Origin: Niveibacterium microcysteis
GTDB taxonomy: Bacteria; Pseudomonadota; Gammaproteobacteria; Burkholderiales; Rhodocyclaceae
Length of the DNA stretch: 64,000 nucleotides
Reading direction: 5' to 3'
Assembly (NCBI RefSeq): GCF_017161445.1
Contig: NZ_CP071060.1
Location: 3,162,001-3,226,000, forward strand
The position numbers and the translations under genes were made by a program. Shown piece by piece: positions 39,170-48,107 of the stretch (position 1 is the first letter of the stretch; each line of letters begins with the position of its first letter). Under the pieces are notes generated by a model. That model saw only the letters and a program-made list of their open reading frames with translations, was not told the origin of the DNA and did not search any database.

Positions 39170-40849
39170 TCAGCGCGCTGCGGCGCGCGCTTCGTCGCGC
39201 AGGCTGCGACGCAGGATCTTGCCGACGTTGGTCTTCGGCAGTTCCTCACGGAACTCGACCTGGCTTGGCACCTTGTAGCCGGTGAGCCGCTCGCGGCAGA
39301 AGGCGATCAGCGCGCGATCGGTCAAACCACCATGCCGCGCCACGACGAAGATCTTCACCGCCTCGCCAGACTTCTCGTCGGGCACGCCAACGGCGGCCAC
39401 CTCCAGCACATCGGGGTGGGCCGCAACCACATCCTCGATCTCGTTCGGATACACGTTGAAGCCGGACACCAGAATCATGTCCTTCTTGCGGTCGACGATG
39501 CGGAAGAAGCCCTTCTCGTCGGCGACCGCCACGTCGCCGGTACAGAAGAAGCCATCGGAGGTCATCACCTTCCTGGTTTCTTCCGGCCGCTGCCAGTAGC
39601 CGGCCATCACCTGCGGGCCGCGCACACAGAGTTCGCCCGGCTGACCGAGCGGCACTTCCTGGCCCGCGTCGTCGCGTATCGAGACTTCGGTCGAGGGTAC
39701 CGGCAGGCCGATCGTGCCGTTGTATGCCGGCAGATCAAGCGGGTTGATCGTGACGGCGGGCGACGTCTCGGTGAGCCCGTACGCCTCCAGCAAGGGCTTG
39801 CCCGTCAGCTTCTGCCAGCGCTCGGCAACCGCCCGCTGCACCGCCATGCCGCCGCCCAGCGTGAGCTTGAGCGAAGAGAAGTCCAGATCGCGGAAGTCGT
39901 CGTTATTCAGCAGCGCGTTGAAGAGCGTGTTCACCCCGGTGATCGCGGTGAAGCGATAGCGCGACAGTTCTTGCACGAAGCCCGGAATGTCCCGCGGATT
40001 GGTGATCAGCAGGTTGGCCGCGCCGATCCGCATGAAGGTGAGGCAGTTCGCCGTCAGCGAGAAGATGTGATAGAGCGGCAGCGCGGTGACGATCAGTTCT
40101 TCGCCCTCCTTCACCCAGGGCGCCAGCCAGGTGTAGGCCTGCTGCAGGTTCGCCACGATGTTGCCGTGCGTGAGGATGGCCCCCTTCGACACCCCGGTGG
40201 TGCCGCCGGTGTATTGCAGGAAGGCGATGTCGTCGCGCGTGCGGGAGACCGGCTGGAAGCCCGTCTCCATGCCGCGGCGCAGCGCCGGCTTGATCCGCAC
40301 CGCACCGGGGATGAACCAGTGCGGCACCATCTTCTTCACATACTTGAGCGCCAGGTTGACGATGCCACCCTTGAGCCCCGGGAAGAGATCGCCCAAGCCT
40401 GTCACGATCACCTTCTCGACCGCGGTACCGGCAATCGCCTCCTGCACCGTGTGCGCGAAATTCTCCAGCACGACGATCGTGCGTGCGCCGGAATCCTTCA
40501 ACTGGTGGTGCAGCTCCCGCACGGTGTAGAGCGGGTTGCAATTGACGACCACGCCCCCCGCGCGCAGCGTGCCGAATACCGCCACCGGATACTGCAGGCA
40601 GTTGGGCATCATCACCGCAACGCGGTCCCCCGGCATCAGGCCCAGTTCGCCTTGCAGGTAGCCCGCGAACGATCGCGTTAGCAGATCGAGTTCGCGGTAG
40701 CTCATCCGCACGCCCATGTTGATGTAGGCGATCTTGTCGGCGAAGCGCACGGCGCTCTGTTCGAAGACCTCGACGACCGATGCGTAGGCATCGAGATCAA
40801 CCTGTGCCGGCACCCCCGCCGGATAGCTCTTCAGCCAGATCGGCTCCAT
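39170..40849 (-). CDS. fadD: Long-chain fatty acid--CoA ligase
   Basis: 559-residue AMP-forming acyl-CoA synthetase. It activates fatty acids for beta-oxidation or lipid synthesis. The nucleotide loop is [20 protein letters not shown], followed by [17 protein letters not shown], the [23 protein letters not shown] motif, and the C-terminal lysine region [28 protein letters not shown] lies just before ATG 40849. Length and start ([20 protein letters not shown]) agree with FadD. It is divergent from the PHA-region protein and close to acyl-CoA-binding protein and wax ester synthase genes. Confidence 0.94.
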   Translation of the reverse strand: MEPIWLKSYPAGVPAQVDLDAYASVVEVFEQSAVRFADKIAYINMGVRMSYRELDLLTRSFAGYLQGELGLMPGDRVAVMMPNCLQYPVAVFGTLRAGGVVVNCNPLYTVRELHHQLKDSGARTIVVLENFAHTVQEAIAGTAVEKVIVTGLGDLFPGLKGGIVNLALKYVKKMVPHWFIPGAVRIKPALRRGMETGFQPVSRTRDDIAFLQYTGGTTGVSKGAILTHGNIVANLQQAYTWLAPWVKEGEELIVTALPLYHIFSLTANCLTFMRIGAANLLITNPRDIPGFVQELSRYRFTAITGVNTLFNALLNNDDFRDLDFSSLKLTLGGGMAVQRAVAERWQKLTGKPLLEAYGLTETSPAVTINPLDLPAYNGTIGLPVPSTEVSIRDDAGQEVPLGQPGELCVRGPQVMAGYWQRPEETRKVMTSDGFFCTGDVAVADEKGFFRIVDRKKDMILVSGFNVYPNEIEDVVAAHPDVLEVAAVGVPDEKSGEAVKIFVVARHGGLTDRALIAFCRERLTGYKVPSQVEFREELPKTNVGKILRRSLRDEARAAAR

Positions 40850-40935
40850 ATCCCCTCCTCCTTTTTGCGTCTGCTTTTTTGTTCGGGAGCCCGCTTGGCA
40901 GCGCGCCCCCGTTTAGCGCACACTCCCGCCCCACC

Positions 40936-41217
40936 ATGAGCGACATCCATATCCGGCGCACCCATACCCTCACGCCCGAACAAGCCCGGGCGGCGGCCGA
41001 ACGCGTCGCGGCCGACCTGAGGGATAAACATCAACTCGATTTCGAATGGCAGGGCGATACCCTGGTATTCGAGCGCTCCGGCGTATCCGGCCAGCTCGAA
41101 CTCGACGGCGATGCGGTCGAGATCCGCATGAAGCTCGGCTTCTTGCTCGCGATGTTCCGCGGCGCATTCGAGGCCGAGATCCACAAGTTCTTCGACGAAG
41201 AGTTCGGCTCCGCCTGA
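40936..41217 (+). CDS. Polyhydroxyalkanoic acid system family protein
   Basis: 93-residue protein beginning MSDIHIRRTHTLTPEQARAA. The block AAERVAADLRDKHQLDFEWQGDTLVFERSG and the ending FRGAFEAEIHKFFDEEFG match the small PHA-granule-region family (polyhydroxyalkanoic acid system protein). The family is linked to storage granules by neighbourhood; its biochemical role is unknown. An open frame continues upstream to 40780 but only by crossing the fadD start. Ends at a strong hairpin shared with the convergent acyl-CoA-binding protein gene. Confidence 0.85.
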   Translation: MSDIHIRRTHTLTPEQARAAAERVAADLRDKHQLDFEWQGDTLVFERSGVSGQLELDGDAVEIRMKLGFLLAMFRGAFEAEIHKFFDEEFGSA

Positions 41218-41225
41218 ACGTGAAA

Positions 41226-41247
41226 ACGGCGGCCCCCGCCGCCGTTC
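41226..41247. terminator. Terminator hairpin between convergent genes
   Basis: Perfect 9-bp arms AACGGCGGC and GCCGCCGTT with loop CCCC, in the 35 bp between the PHA-region gene and acbP. On the minus strand it is followed by TTTT, so it is best as the acbP terminator; on the plus strand only two T follow. Confidence 0.8.
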
Positions 41248-41252
41248 CACTG

Positions 41253-41510
41253 TCAGCCCTTCAGCGCCTTCACCAGCGCGATGTACTGATTCATCGCCTC
41301 GTCGCTGGCGGTGCCCTTGAGCGCCGCCCACGCATCGAACTTTGCACGCCCCACCGGATCGGTAAAACCAGGGCGCTTCCCCTCGCAGTCCCCTTCGCTC
41401 GCCTGCTTGAAGAGCGAATAGAGCTTGAGCAGCGTCGCGTTGTCCGGGCGCTCCGTGAGCGTCTTGGAATCGGCCACGGCTGCTTCGAATAGCGCCTTCA
41501 GGTCGCTCAT
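41253..41510 (-). CDS. Acyl-CoA-binding protein
   Basis: 85-residue ACBP, the typical length. Four-helix fold residues are visible: LFEAAVADSKTLTERPDNATLLKLYSLFKQASEGD, GKRPGFTDPVGRAKFDAWAA and LKGTASDEAMNQYIALVKAL. The Tyr and Lys residues that hold acyl-CoA (LYSLFKQA and GRAKFDAW) are in place. It buffers long-chain acyl-CoA in the cytoplasm. GGAGA precedes the ATG. It is divergent from the wax ester synthase/DGAT gene 97 bp away, and the two may share regulation. ACBP is common in eukaryotes but patchy in bacteria. Confidence 0.93.
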   Translation of the reverse strand: MSDLKALFEAAVADSKTLTERPDNATLLKLYSLFKQASEGDCEGKRPGFTDPVGRAKFDAWAALKGTASDEAMNQYIALVKALKG

Positions 41511-41607
41511 TGCGGTCTCCTTGAATTGTCGGATGCGTGATCAATACCGGGCGACGCCAGCGCGCCGCAGCCGTATTATTGCGCCCAAATACACCAAGGA
41601 GGAATCG

Positions 41608-43077
41608 ATGGCGCGCGAGAAGATGTCGAGTATCGACACGGCGTGGCTGCGGATGGACCGGCCGAGCAACCTGATGCAGATCCTGGGCGTGATGGTTTTC
41701 GACAAGCCTCTCGATCTGGAGCGCCTGCGCAAGACCCTGCAGATCCGCATGGTCGATCGCTACCCCCGCTTCCGCCAACGCGTCACGTCGTCCCTCACCT
41801 CCACCTACTGGGAAGACGACGCGGAGTTCGACATCCGCAACCACGTGCGCCCGGTTGCCTTGCCGGGCATCGGTGACCTTGAAGCGCTCAAGGCGCACGT
41901 CGCCGATCTGGCGAGCGAGCCACTCAACCCGAATCGCCCGCTGTGGGAAATGCAGGTCATCTCGACGCCCAGCGGCGTCAATGCGATGGCGGTGCGCATC
42001 CACCACTGCATCGCCGACGGCATCGCGCTGATCGGCGTGATCCTGTCGCTGACCGACGAACACCCGGATGCACCGATCGGCTTGCCACATCCGCCGAAGC
42101 CGAAGGCGCACATCGAGCCCGAGGATGAAGACCAGTTCTGGTGGAAGGTCTTCAGCCCGGCCACCGAGGCGTGGCTCAATTCACTCGCGGTCGGCAGCAA
42201 GCTCTGGTTTGGCTACCTCGACCTGCTGATGAACCCGGGCAAGGCGGTCAGCCACGCGCGCATGGGCGCCGCATTTGCCAGCGAGCTGGCCAAGCTCGCG
42301 ATGATGCCGGACGACTCGCACACCCGCTTCAAGGGCAAGGCCGGCATCGCCAAAGCGGTTGCATGGTCAGACCCGCTGCCGCTACCCACGATCAAGGCGG
42401 TCGGCAAAGTCCTCGGCTGTTCGATCAACGACCTGCTGCTGGCATCGGTGGCCGGCGCGCTGCGCAGCTACCTGCAGGAAAAAGGGGACCCGGTGGATGG
42501 CATCGAGATACGCGCCATGGTGCCGGTCAACCTGCGGCCAGCCGGCCAGGCCGCCAAGCTCGGCAATCATTTCGGCCTGGTCGCGCTGGAGTTGCCGGTT
42601 GGTCTTGAGAACCCGCTCGAGCGCCTCTACGAGACCCGCCAACGGATGGCCGCGCTGAAGCATTCCTACCAGGCTGCGGTTGCCTTTGCCCTGCTTGGCG
42701 TGGCCGGCATGGCGCCGAAGATCGTGCAGCAGGAAGCACTCGATCTGCTCGCGAACAAGGCGAGCGCCGTGATGACCAATGTGCCTGGCCCGCAGAACCC
42801 GCTGTTCCTGGCCGGCGTGAACATCTCGCAGCTGATGGTGTGGGTGCCGCAGAGCGGCAACATCGGCATGGGCGTGAGCATCCTGTCGTACAACGGGAAC
42901 GTGCAGTTCGGCCTGATCACCGATCACAAGCACTGCCCCGATCCGGAACACATCATCAGCCGCTTCGCCGGCGAGTTCGAGAAACTGATGTGGCTGGTGC
43001 TGATGGAACCGTGGGACCGCCTGAGCGACCCGCAAGACGTCGAGCAGCACATCAAGGCCGAACTCGGCGAGAACTGA
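41608..43077 (+). CDS. Wax ester synthase/acyl-CoA:diacylglycerol acyltransferase (WS/DGAT family)
   Basis: 489 residues. The catalytic HHxxxDG motif is intact as HHCIADG at 132-138. Other family blocks are LNPNRPLWEMQVI, VPVNLRPAGQAAKLGNHFGL, MTNVPGPQNPLFLAGVNISQ and SYNGNVQFGLITDHKHCPDP. These enzymes esterify fatty alcohols or diacylglycerol with acyl-CoA for neutral-lipid storage. AAGGAGG stands just before ATG 41608; the open frame upstream reads through the acbP start and is rejected. ACBP, FadD and a PHA-region protein next door support a storage-lipid role. Whether wax, triacylglycerol or another ester is made is open. Confidence 0.92.
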   Translation: MAREKMSSIDTAWLRMDRPSNLMQILGVMVFDKPLDLERLRKTLQIRMVDRYPRFRQRVTSSLTSTYWEDDAEFDIRNHVRPVALPGIGDLEALKAHVADLASEPLNPNRPLWEMQVISTPSGVNAMAVRIHHCIADGIALIGVILSLTDEHPDAPIGLPHPPKPKAHIEPEDEDQFWWKVFSPATEAWLNSLAVGSKLWFGYLDLLMNPGKAVSHARMGAAFASELAKLAMMPDDSHTRFKGKAGIAKAVAWSDPLPLPTIKAVGKVLGCSINDLLLASVAGALRSYLQEKGDPVDGIEIRAMVPVNLRPAGQAAKLGNHFGLVALELPVGLENPLERLYETRQRMAALKHSYQAAVAFALLGVAGMAPKIVQQEALDLLANKASAVMTNVPGPQNPLFLAGVNISQLMVWVPQSGNIGMGVSILSYNGNVQFGLITDHKHCPDPEHIISRFAGEFEKLMWLVLMEPWDRLSDPQDVEQHIKAELGEN

Positions 43078-43100
43078 GGCGCTGCGTCAGCAGCACCCAC

Positions 43101-43763
43101 TCAGTCGCACAGCATCGGCACCAGAATCGAACTGCGGATCCCCTGACCCGGGGCGCTGAGCAGCACCTGGGTCGGTAACTCCTTGAAGCAGACGGCGCCA
43201 GCCTCGGTGGCGATACGCCAGCTCATGGCGCCATTCGCGTCCACCCAGTTGGACTCCTCGTGAAACGGCATCGGGCGGCCGAAGCGCTTTTCCAGTGCCG
43301 CAGCGACGGCATCGCGCGGTGCCTCGCGGCGCTCACCCCTCTGGAAACGCGCGGGATCGAGCGTATGTTCCTGGCGCGACATCTCGCGCAGCACCCGGCC
43401 CAGATCGGCCTTGGCGTCGTCCGCCATGTCCCGGCCGCTGCGCGGCTCGGCGATTGACGTGGCCTCAACCGTCGCCGTCGGTGTGTCCGCTGCCGCCTCC
43501 GGGCGCCGCACCAACCTGCGTTCGGATGCGTGCGAGGACAAGATCGATCGTTCAGCCGAAACCGCCGCAGACGGTGTCGTCACCACTACCTCTTCACGGG
43601 CGGGCGCTGGTCGCAGATGCGCCTGGAAGCGCACGGTGCCCGGCGCGCCGCCGGGCCGATAGGCCAGCACCGCCATACCATGCGCAATCAGCGATAGGGT
43701 CAGCGCCCACGCCAGGCGCTGCCCCACGCGCGGGTCGGAAAGTTCAGGCGATGATGCCGCCAC
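43101..43763 (-). CDS. Uncharacterised single-pass membrane protein
   Basis: About 220 residues from a GTG at 43763 ([15 protein letters not shown]). One membrane helix, [19 protein letters not shown], near residues 18-36, resembles the N-terminal anchor of TonB-like energy transducers. An Ala/Thr/Arg-rich low-complexity stretch follows, then a small C-terminal domain ([20 protein letters not shown] to ILVPMLCD). I do not recognise the C-terminal domain. The start overlaps the mnmA end by 20 nt, so it is likely in the Nudix-mnmA operon. The frame is open further upstream inside mnmA, but that part is an arginine-rich antisense-frame artefact. Confidence 0.6.
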   Translation of the reverse strand: MAASSPELSDPRVGQRLAWALTLSLIAHGMAVLAYRPGGAPGTVRFQAHLRPAPAREEVVVTTPSAAVSAERSILSSHASERRLVRRPEAAADTPTATVEATSIAEPRSGRDMADDAKADLGRVLREMSRQEHTLDPARFQRGERREAPRDAVAAALEKRFGRPMPFHEESNWVDANGAMSWRIATEAGAVCFKELPTQVLLSAPGQGIRSSILVPMLCD

Positions 43764-44853
43764 CCAGGCAGACTCGCGATTCGTAGACCACCACCGACTG
43801 GCCCGGCGTGAGCGCCCACTGCGGCGCTGCAAACGCGATTTCACAGCGTTCGGCGTCGATCGCCTCGATCTCGCAGGGCGCGTCCGGCGTGCGATAGCGC
43901 GGCTTGGCGGTATAGACCCAGTGCGTACGTGGCGCATCGCCCGAGATCCAGTTCAGATCAATCGCCTGCAGACGTTCCTTCAGTAGCGCCGGGTGATCAT
44001 GCCCCTGCACGACGTAGAGCACGTTCTTCTTCACATCCTTCACCGCGGCGTACCAGGCGTCATGCTCTCCCGCCACATCATTGCCCTTGATGCCGCCGAT
44101 GTGCAGGCCCTTGCGCTGGCCGATCGTGTGGTACATCAACCCTTGGTGTTCGCCGATCACCTTGTCGCCATCCAGCGTGCGGATCTCGCCCGGCTTGGTC
44201 GGCAGGTAGCGCATCAGGAATTCGCGGAACGGACGCTCGCCGATGAAGCAGATGCCGGTCGAATCCTTCTTGTCGAAGACATGCAGCCCGGCCTGCTCGG
44301 CAATCTGGCGCACCTCCCGCTTGTACAGGTGCCCCAGCGGGAACAGCGTCTTCGACAGCTGCGCCTGGTTCAGTCGGTAGAGGAAGTAGCTCTGATCCTT
44401 GGTGCCGTCTTCCGCCTTCATCAGTTGATGGCGCGTCACGCCATCGTTGTGCCATTCGCGCACCTGGGCATAGTGGCCAGTCGCGATCTTGTCGGCGCCA
44501 AGTTGCATCGCGTGATCGAGGAAGGCCTTGAACTTGATCTCGCTGTTGCACAGGATGTCCGGATTCGGCGTGCGGCCGGCCTCGTATTCGCGCAGGAAGT
44601 CGGCGAACACGCGGTCCTTGTATTCCTTGGAGAAGTTCACGACTTCGAGGTCGATACCGATGACGTCGCACACCGAGGCGACATCGACCAGATCCTGCCG
44701 TGTCGAGCAGTACTCGTCGTCATCGTCGTCTTCCCAGTTCTTCATGAACAGGCCGGTGACCTGATAGCCCTGCTGCTTGAGCAAGAGCGCCGCCACCGAC
44801 GAATCCACACCGCCGGACATGCCGACTACCACCTTCATTCCGTTACCGCTCAT
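43744..44853 (-). CDS. mnmA: tRNA 2-thiouridine(34) synthase MnmA
   Basis: 369 residues. It thiolates U34 of tRNA-Lys, -Glu and -Gln. ATP-pyrophosphatase loop [20 protein letters not shown] near the N-terminus; catalytic cysteines in [15 protein letters not shown] and [12 protein letters not shown]; MnmA-specific [23 protein letters not shown] and the C-terminal barrel with [18 protein letters not shown] 44853 ([11 protein letters not shown]); MKVVVG at 44838 is an alternative. It is 12 bp after the Nudix gene, the same NudJ-MnmA arrangement as in many proteobacteria. Confidence 0.96.
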   Translation of the reverse strand: MSGNGMKVVVGMSGGVDSSVAALLLKQQGYQVTGLFMKNWEDDDDDEYCSTRQDLVDVASVCDVIGIDLEVVNFSKEYKDRVFADFLREYEAGRTPNPDILCNSEIKFKAFLDHAMQLGADKIATGHYAQVREWHNDGVTRHQLMKAEDGTKDQSYFLYRLNQAQLSKTLFPLGHLYKREVRQIAEQAGLHVFDKKDSTGICFIGERPFREFLMRYLPTKPGEIRTLDGDKVIGEHQGLMYHTIGQRKGLHIGGIKGNDVAGEHDAWYAAVKDVKKNVLYVVQGHDHPALLKERLQAIDLNWISGDAPRTHWVYTAKPRYRTPDAPCEIEAIDAERCEIAFAAPQWALTPGQSVVVYESRVCLGGGIIA

Positions 44854-44865
44854 GGCTTGTCTTCT

Positions 44866-45339
44866 TCAGTCGTAATGCCGGATCAGATCCAGCGGGTAGC
44901 GCCGGCCGGCCAGGTAATCATCGATACACCGCAGCACCAGCGGGCTACGATGCCGTTCAGGGCAGGCTGCCAGTTCGTCACGCGTCATCCACACCGCGCG
45001 GAGGATGCCCTTGTCGAGCACACGCCCTTCCTCGAAACCAGCGAGGTCTGCCGCAAACGCGAAACGGACGTAAGTGATCTCGCCGTCCGGGCGAGGCCAC
45101 TGATAGACCCCCACCAGCGCCCTAGGCACGACGCGATGCGCGGTTTCTTCAAGTGCCTCGCGCGAGCATGCGGCAAGCAGCGACTCGCCTTCGTCCAGAT
45201 GACCAGCAGGTTGATTCAGCCGCACGCCATCGATCGTTTCCTCTTCCACAAGCAGGAAGCGGCCTGCGTTTTCGACCACGGCAGCCACGGTGACATGCGG
45301 ATTCCAGCCCATCTTCGGCTCCGGCGGGAAAACGCTCAT
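44866..45339 (-). CDS. Nudix hydrolase, NudJ-like
   Basis: 157 residues. The Nudix box GHLDEGESLLAACSREALEE is complete apart from the last positions (EETAHR instead of EETG). N-terminal WNPHVTVAAVVENAGRFLLVEEE, then RLNQPAGHLD, are typical of the NudJ group, which hydrolyses nucleoside and thiamine pyrophosphates. I use ATG 45339 (MSVFPPEPKMG); the frame is open upstream into the ilvE leader. First gene of the minus-strand Nudix-mnmA-43101 unit, divergent from ilvE. Confidence 0.9.
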   Translation of the reverse strand: MSVFPPEPKMGWNPHVTVAAVVENAGRFLLVEEETIDGVRLNQPAGHLDEGESLLAACSREALEETAHRVVPRALVGVYQWPRPDGEITYVRFAFAADLAGFEEGRVLDKGILRAVWMTRDELAACPERHRSPLVLRCIDDYLAGRRYPLDLIRHYD

Positions 45340-45384
45340 TTTAGCGCGCACCGGGCCGGCTGCCGGAGTCAGGGCGGAATCGGC

Positions 45385-45390
45385 TAAAAT
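45385..45390 (+). promoter_or_regulatory. Possible -10 box for ilvE
   Basis: TAAAAT, 5 of 6 matches to the sigma-70 -10, about 55 bp before the ilvE start in the 107-bp divergent interval. No clear -35 stands at 16-18 bp upstream, so this is tentative. Confidence 0.3.
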
Positions 45391-45446
45391 CTCGCCTTTC
45401 GCCGGCTGCTGGCGATGCAACAACACAATTCCAAGGGGGAATGCTC

Positions 45447-46367
45447 ATGTCGATGGCCGATCGTGACGGGTTCATCTGGTTCGACGGCAAGCTCGTGCCG
45501 TGGCGCGAAGCCACCACGCACGTGCTGACGCACTCGCTTCACTACGGCCTGTCGGTGTTTGAAGGCGTGCGCGCCTACAAGACCGATTCCGGCACCGCGA
45601 TCTTCCGTTTGAAGGAACACACCGACCGCCTCTTCAACTCGGCACACATCTACATGATGAAGATGCCGTTCGACAAAGAGACGATCAACGAAGCACACAA
45701 GGAAGTCGTGCGCGCGAACAAGCTCGAGAGCTGCTACATGCGCCCGATCGCCTTCTACGGCTCGGAGAAGATGGGCATCTCGACGCGTGGCGCCACCGTG
45801 CATGTCGCCATCGCGGCCTGGCCGTGGGGCGCCTACCTCGGTGACGACGGCCTGGAGCGCGGTATCCGCGTGAAGACCGCTTCGTTCGCCCGCCACCATG
45901 TGAACGTGACGATGCCGCGCGCCAAGCTGGCCTCGACCTACGCCAACTCGATCCTCGCCAACCTCGAAGCCACCGGCGACGGTTACGACGAAGCCCTGCT
46001 GCTGGATACCGAAGGCTTCGTCGCGGAAGGCGCGGGCGAGAACGTGTTCATCATCAAGGATGGCGTGATCGTCGAACCCGAGATCGCCTCCGCGCTGACC
46101 GGCATCACCCGTTCCACGATCCACACGCTGGCCAAGGAACTCGGCTACACGATCGTCACCAAGCGCGTCACGCGCGACGACATCTACATCGCCGACGAAG
46201 CCTTCTTCACCGGTACTGCAGCCGAAGTCACGCCGATTCGCGAGCTGGACAACCGCACCATCGGCACCGGCTCGCGTGGCCCGATCACGGCCAAGATCCA
46301 GGCACGCTTCTTCGATCTGGTGAACGGCCGCCTGCCCGAGCACAAAGACTGGCTCGCTTACGTCTGA
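45447..46367 (+). CDS. ilvE: Branched-chain amino acid aminotransferase
   Basis: 306-residue fold-type IV PLP aminotransferase, last step of Leu/Ile/Val synthesis. Seen: WFDGKLVPWREATTHVLTHS then LHYGLSVFEGVRAY, the PLP lysine in PRAKLASTYANSILANLEA, GAGENVFIIKDGVI and EAFFTGTAAEVTPI. Three ATGs (45441, 45447, 45453) are in frame; AAGGGGGA at 45433-45440 fits 45447 best. It is followed at 12 bp by zf-CHCC and then waaF, a common betaproteobacterial order. Confidence 0.95.
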   Translation: MSMADRDGFIWFDGKLVPWREATTHVLTHSLHYGLSVFEGVRAYKTDSGTAIFRLKEHTDRLFNSAHIYMMKMPFDKETINEAHKEVVRANKLESCYMRPIAFYGSEKMGISTRGATVHVAIAAWPWGAYLGDDGLERGIRVKTASFARHHVNVTMPRAKLASTYANSILANLEATGDGYDEALLLDTEGFVAEGAGENVFIIKDGVIVEPEIASALTGITRSTIHTLAKELGYTIVTKRVTRDDIYIADEAFFTGTAAEVTPIRELDNRTIGTGSRGPITAKIQARFFDLVNGRLPEHKDWLAYV

Positions 46368-46379
46368 GAGGTTTGCGCC

Positions 46380-46580
46380 ATGCCCGAGAATCAGGACAAG
46401 AACCAGCCCATCGCGGTCACCGCGAAAGATCTGCCGCTGCACTGCCCGATGCCGGACGCCCCGCTGTGGGCACGGCACCCGCGCGTGTTCCTCGATGTGC
46501 TGAAGACCGGTGACGCCGCGTGCCCGTACTGCGGTGCGAAGTACCACTTCACCGGCGAACGCCCGACCGGACACCACTGA
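46380..46580 (+). CDS. Zinc-finger domain protein (zf-CHCC)
   Basis: 66-residue protein with the CHCC zinc-site pattern: HCP in LPLHCPMPDAPLW, a histidine in WARHPRVFLD, and CPYCG in AACPYCGAKYHFTG. It resembles the bacterial counterpart of the small zinc subunit of complex I, though in proteobacteria it is usually found beside ilvE and its role is unsettled. ATG at 46380, 12 bp from ilvE, clearly co-transcribed. Its stop is followed by a perfect terminator hairpin. Confidence 0.92.
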   Translation: MPENQDKNQPIAVTAKDLPLHCPMPDAPLWARHPRVFLDVLKTGDAACPYCGAKYHFTGERPTGHH

Positions 46581-46621
46581 GCCGACCCGGGTGGCAGCCG
46601 CCCCCGACACGCGCAGCGGAT

Positions 46622-46643
46622 CGGGGGCTTCGGCCCCCGTTTT
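46622..46643 (+). terminator. Rho-independent terminator after ilvE/zf-CHCC
   Basis: Perfect 7-bp arms CGGGGGC and GCCCCCG with a TTCG tetraloop, followed by TTTT. It ends only 13 bp before the waaF start codon, leaving no room for a promoter between them. Confidence 0.85.
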
Positions 46644-46656
46644 CATTGCGAGCCCC

Positions 46657-47679
46657 ATGACCCGGATTCTGATCGTCACCCCGAACTGGATCGGCGACTG
46701 CGTCGCGGCCCAGCCGCTGTTCATGCGCCTGGCCACCCGGCGCCCCGACGTCGTCATCGACACGCTGGCGCCAGCCTGGGTGGCCCCGGCGCTGCAGGCG
46801 ATGCCGGAAATCCGCAAGGTGATCCCGAATCCCTTCGGGCATGGTGCGTTTGATCCGGTCGGTCGATGGAAGCTCGCACGTTCGCTCGCCGGCCAGTACG
46901 ACGAAGCCTACGTGCTGCCGAACTCGTGGAAATCCGCACTGATCCCGCTTTTCGCCGGCATTCCGGTTCGCGTCGGTTTCATCGGCGAAGCGCGCTACGG
47001 TGTGATCAACCGCGCCCACCGGCTCGACAAGCAAGCGCTACCGCTGCAGGTGGAACGCTATGCGCAACTGGCCGAAGTGCCCGGCACCGCACTCGAACGC
47101 CCGTTGCCGAATCCGCTTTTGCGGCGCGACGCAACGGCTGTAGCCGCCACTCTGACCAAGCACGGTCTGGCCGCCGAACCGAAACCGGTTGTCTTCTGCC
47201 CCGGCGCCGAGTACGGCCCGGCGAAGCGCTGGCCGGAACGCCACTTCGCCGAACTGGCCCGCCGCCTCAAGGCCGAGGGGAATCCGGTGTGGATTCTCGG
47301 CTCGAAGAAGGACGCACCGGTCGCCGACGAGATCGTGCGCCTGTCGGGCGGCGCGGCGCTGAACCTGTGCGGCAACACTTCGCTTGCTGACGCGATCGAC
47401 CTGATCGCTCACGCACGTTTCGTTGTCACCAACGATTCCGGCCTGATGCACGTGGCCGCCGCGCTGGGCACGCCACTGGTGGCGCTGTTCGGCTCGACGA
47501 GTGCGAACTACACGCCGCCGCTGTCAGGCCGCGCGGCGGTGATCTGGCTCAAGCTGCCCTGCAGCCCCTGCTTCAAACGCGAGTGCCCGCTGGGGCACCT
47601 CGACTGCCTCAACAAGATCACGCCCGAGATGGTCGAAGCGCAAGCGCGCGACCTGCTGACCCAAGGAGGCCCCCGATGA
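46657..47679 (+). CDS. waaF: Lipopolysaccharide heptosyltransferase II
   Basis: 340-residue GT9 glycosyltransferase adding the second heptose to the LPS inner core at the inner membrane. N-terminal ILIVTPNWIGDCVAAQPLF, then FCPGAEYGPAKRWPERHFAEL, LCGNTSLADAIDLIAHARFV, TNDSGLMHVAAALGTPLVAL then FGSTSANYTPP, and a C-terminal Cys cluster PCSPCFKRECPLGHLDCL as in WaaF. ATG 46657 was chosen for homology; the frame extends to 46510 through the terminator. It overlaps the next gene by 4 nt (ATGA at 47676-47679). Confidence 0.94.
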   Translation: MTRILIVTPNWIGDCVAAQPLFMRLATRRPDVVIDTLAPAWVAPALQAMPEIRKVIPNPFGHGAFDPVGRWKLARSLAGQYDEAYVLPNSWKSALIPLFAGIPVRVGFIGEARYGVINRAHRLDKQALPLQVERYAQLAEVPGTALERPLPNPLLRRDATAVAATLTKHGLAAEPKPVVFCPGAEYGPAKRWPERHFAELARRLKAEGNPVWILGSKKDAPVADEIVRLSGGAALNLCGNTSLADAIDLIAHARFVVTNDSGLMHVAAALGTPLVALFGSTSANYTPPLSGRAAVIWLKLPCSPCFKRECPLGHLDCLNKITPEMVEAQARDLLTQGGPR

Positions 47680-48107
47680 AACCCGTTTTCCACGCGAGCG
47701 TCGAAGACGCCGAGGCGGCGTTCTACGACGCGTTCAACCGTTGCGACCTCGAAGCGCTGATGGCGCTGTGGTCCGAAGGCGATGAAGTCGTCTGCATCCA
47801 CCCGGGCGGCGCGCGCCTCGTCGGCCTGCACGCAATCCGCGAGGCCTGGAAGCAACTCTTTGAAAGTGGCCTGCGTTTGCGCCTGCGGGTGCACCACGGC
47901 GTCTTCCATTCCAGCCCGATGCTCGCGGTGCGCAGCGTGTTGCAGCATGTCGTCGTGGAAGGCGAGGACGGCATTCCGCCGCCGATCATCGCCACCAACG
48001 TGTATGTGCGCGGCCCATTCGGCTGGCGCATCGCGATGCATCACGCCTCGCCGTCGCCAGAAAACACCAGCGGCTATCAGGACGATACGCCGCGCATCGT
48101 CCACTGA
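47676..48107 (+). CDS. SnoaL/NTF2-like domain protein
   Basis: 143 residues beginning MKPVFHASVEDAEAAFYDAF. The pattern EALMALWSEGDEVVCIHPGG and IREAWKQLFESG is typical of the NTF2-like SnoaL/DUF4440 group; the curved sheet ends with GPFGWRIAMHHAS. AAGGAGG lies in front of the ATG, which overlaps the waaF stop. Small NTF2 proteins beside waaF are common in betaproteobacteria; function unknown. Its last 31 bp overlap the end of the convergent membrane-protein gene. Confidence 0.85.
   Translation: MKPVFHASVEDAEAAFYDAFNRCDLEALMALWSEGDEVVCIHPGGARLVGLHAIREAWKQLFESGLRLRLRVHHGVFHSSPMLAVRSVLQHVVVEGEDGIPPPIIATNVYVRGPFGWRIAMHHASPSPENTSGYQDDTPRIVH

Noticed and set aside
45384..46817. 477-codon minus-strand frame opposite ilvE, zf-CHCC and waaF start
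   Set aside because: Spans three real genes and a terminator; no protein-like features.
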